Shown here: piece after piece, positions 62,081 to 64,000 of the stretch | Numbering within the stretch: position 1 is the first letter of the stretch | How the letters are laid out: each line of letters opens with the position of its first letter | NCBI RefSeq assembly: GCF_020882245.1 | Contig: NC_083597.1 | Span: 74,192,152-74,256,151, forward strand | Length of the DNA stretch: 64,000 nt | DNA from: Rhopalosiphum padi | Taxonomy: Eukaryota; Arthropoda; Insecta; Hemiptera; Aphididae | Direction of reading: 5' to 3' | Notes under the pieces: model-generated | Told to the model about the DNA's origin: nothing | Database searches by the model: none | Seen by the model: only the letters and a program-made list of their open reading frames with translations | Translations under genes and position numbers: made by a program

Positions 62081-62784
62081 CTATAATAACTGATACATTA
62101 TTATTCATACGACCTATACAATTTGGTATGACTCTATGACTCTAATACTTTACTAGATTTTATTTGTCCAACATAAGAATAATTCAAATAATTTAGATTG
62201 TCTAACTATAATAATATCAATATATACACTATTCAAGTGAACAAACATAACAACAACCCGCTTAAGGTGAGTAACAATTTGGAAACTTAACACCCATTCA
62301 TCAATGCCACCCCTTTAGTACATAAATTTGTTTCTTGACTTCAATAAGATAGATATATTAAATTAGCTAAATACCAACATGATCATTGTTTTATTTTTGG
62401 ATAAATTTAAAAAATAATAATAATAATAGTAATAAATAGAGCTATCAATAAAAAAATTTTAGATTTCTGGAGAATAGAGAAAAATTAATATCATAGCTAG
62501 CAAAACACTAATTTAACAAGAAAATAACAAACAATTACCTAATGGCTTCTTCTTCATAAATAATAGTACAATATTACAAAATAGTATTAGTAAATTTAAG
62601 TAATAAATATATATACGCCTTACTAAACAAAATATTTTTCTATAATAAAGACATGATTATAAATAATAAATACAAAATTTGATAAATTATTATATTTATA
62701 ATATAAACATTAATTAAACAAAATATACAATGGTCAAAATATTCACAGACAAAATATCCAAATATATCCATTTTTCTGAAAATA

Positions 62785-63365
62785 AGTGCATTACACTTTA
62801 CTTTCTAATAAAATACTAATATATTATATTATAATACATAAATTATGTTTATAGTAATAATATCACAAAATATACTACACACAAATTAGTTTAATAGTCA
62901 TTGTCAAATAATATGAAATAAAATATAAAATAATCTTATTTTCTAAAAAAATTAATTCATTTTCCAAAACTAAGTGCATTACACTTAACTTGCTAATAAA
63001 ATTAGCTCAAATAACTTAAATAATTTTCAAGCATTTTGACAAGAAAAATAAAATTCTATGAATAAAAAATATTATAATAAATAGTAAAGGATCTAGGAAG
63101 TATTCCGGTTTCTATTTATTAGAAAGTAAAGTGTAATGCACTCATTTTTAGAAAATGGATTAATTTTATTAGAAATAAATTAAAATTTTCTATTTTTAAA
63201 AACGATTTTCTTAGCAAATTATTTTACATTTTATTTTATAATATTTGACTATTTGACTAATGTGTGTGCAGTATATTTTGTGATATTATTACTATTAACA
63301 TAATTTATGTATTAAGTACAATATAATATATTTATATTTTATTAGAAAGTAAAGTGTAATGCACA
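62785..63365. repeat. long imperfect inverted repeat, two nested hairpin layers
   Basis: The motif AGTGCATTACACTTTACTTT plus CTAATAAAAT occurs at 62785 and, slightly changed, near 62973. It occurs in reverse complement ending near 63141 and 63364. The interval between motif copies is also inverted (ATTATGTTTATAGTAATAAT near 62845 against ATTACTATTAACATAATT near 63288). The arms are about 220-250 bp with indels around a spacer of about 110 bp. There is no ORF. It is best described as a foldback-type element or a palindromic pair of MITEs. Confidence 0.7.
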
Positions 63366-63734
63366 TAGGTGTGCGCGGACTTTAATTTCCGGTCAAGCAT
63401 GGAAGAATTAATGCCTCAATACTTGAATAGTGCACTTAATTTTTTTTTTAACACATACATTCTAATTGTAGATTTATAACTGTATAATATTTATATACCT
63501 ACACAAATAGAAGTTGTCTGTGCACAGTGCACACAACATTAATGTGCTAGACATAGGTATTTGTATATTATAATTACATATTATATTAATACATACCTAA
63601 ATACCTAATGCGTATTTTTATATGTAACTATATATAAAAACTTAGTAGGTAATATATAAATGTATAATTTTAATAAAAGAAGGAGTATAAATTAATTTTT
63701 CTATTTTCCATAGGCGATAGGCCATTGTCTATTC

Positions 63735-64000
63735 CAGTGATTCTCAATCTTTTTAGTACCGCGGCCCAAATTTACCTTGTAAAATCTTTCGCGACCCACA
63801 TGGTTTCACTTCTCAAAAAGTAGTTATAAAAAACAAAATTTGTATTATAGAAATATGTATAAATTTGTAATACATATTTAGTATTTTCTAGGTTTATAAC
63901 CAATTTATTTTTATCAATGCGTACTTTTAATAATGAGGTGTATGCGAAATATGTGCATGTTTTCTATTATGGTTAATAACAGCATTGATATCATAATTCA
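63735..64000. mobile_element. hAT-like terminus running off the window edge
   Basis: CAGTGATTCTCAATCTTTTT followed by AGTACCGCGGCCC is closely similar to the CAGTGTTTCTCAATCT and CAATGGTTCTCAAACT termini inside the SIAH intron and to hAT termini in general. The other end is not in the window. Confidence 0.55.

Larger units (their letters stand above)
62082..64000. other. upstream region or intron of SIAH gene
   Basis: AT-rich DNA. The missing 5' exon of the ligase should lie here or beyond the window, but no clear candidate (ATG plus a phase-0 donor) was identified. It contains the inverted-repeat element at 62785-63365 and the hAT-like terminus at 63735. Confidence 0.45.

Noticed and set aside
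1..64000. CRISPR arrays, bacterial operons, rRNA genes
   Set aside because: No regularly spaced direct repeats with unique spacers, no rRNA-like conserved blocks, and gene structure is eukaryotic throughout.

Overview
The window is eukaryotic nuclear DNA: very AT-rich, with intron-split genes using GT-AG signals and many DNA-transposon remnants. The encoded families (RIM-binding protein, insect-type Ly6 protein, SINA/SIAH ligase) indicate an insect. The compact introns and the short dispersed repeats look hemipteran, most likely aphid, but that is inference. All three recognised host genes read on the minus strand.

Layout. 1-7963: no recognised host gene. It holds a tRNA-Ser-like relic (about 641-715), a complete hAT-type MITE (790-1350), an acidic orphan ORF with a hexamer-coded Asp/Leu/Phe tract (1841-2428) running into a GC/CpG-rich island (about 2400-3340), and a T-rich degenerate tandem array (3515-3840). 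7964-29438 (perhaps to 44749): the RIM-binding protein (RIM-BP) gene. I could join 27 coding exons with every intron phase agreeing (4152 nt). They encode a coiled-coil N-terminal part, SH3-1, three FN3 domains, SH3-2, SH3-3, a polyQ tract and a Gln-rich tail. The set includes 24-nt and 32-nt microexons and one probable GC-AG intron. A phase-compatible acidic 239-codon exon at 44033-44749 may be its 5' end or a separate gene. 46835-49823: a four-exon Ly6 gene (161 aa, ten cysteines, signal peptide, probable GPI anchor) whose third-from-last-coding intron region carries a 401-bp near-perfect palindrome. 52891-62080 (5' end not found): a SIAH-type E3 ubiquitin ligase with a long low-complexity N-terminal part, RING, SIAH zinc fingers and a SINA C-terminal domain. 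Its 3.4-kb intron holds a Merlin transposon and a small hAT MITE, both nested inside an older hAT-like element.

How the genes relate. RIM-BP is a presynaptic active-zone scaffold linking Ca2+ channels to release sites. Ly6 proteins commonly modulate receptors or channels, or act in septate-junction biogenesis. SIAH ligases mark proteins for degradation. I see no operon-like or pathway link; they are neighbours. I found no credible novel multi-gene system. The most unusual structures are the symmetric hairpin in the Ly6 intron, the three-layer transposon nest with its nearly intact Merlin transposase, and the microexon structure of RIM-BP.
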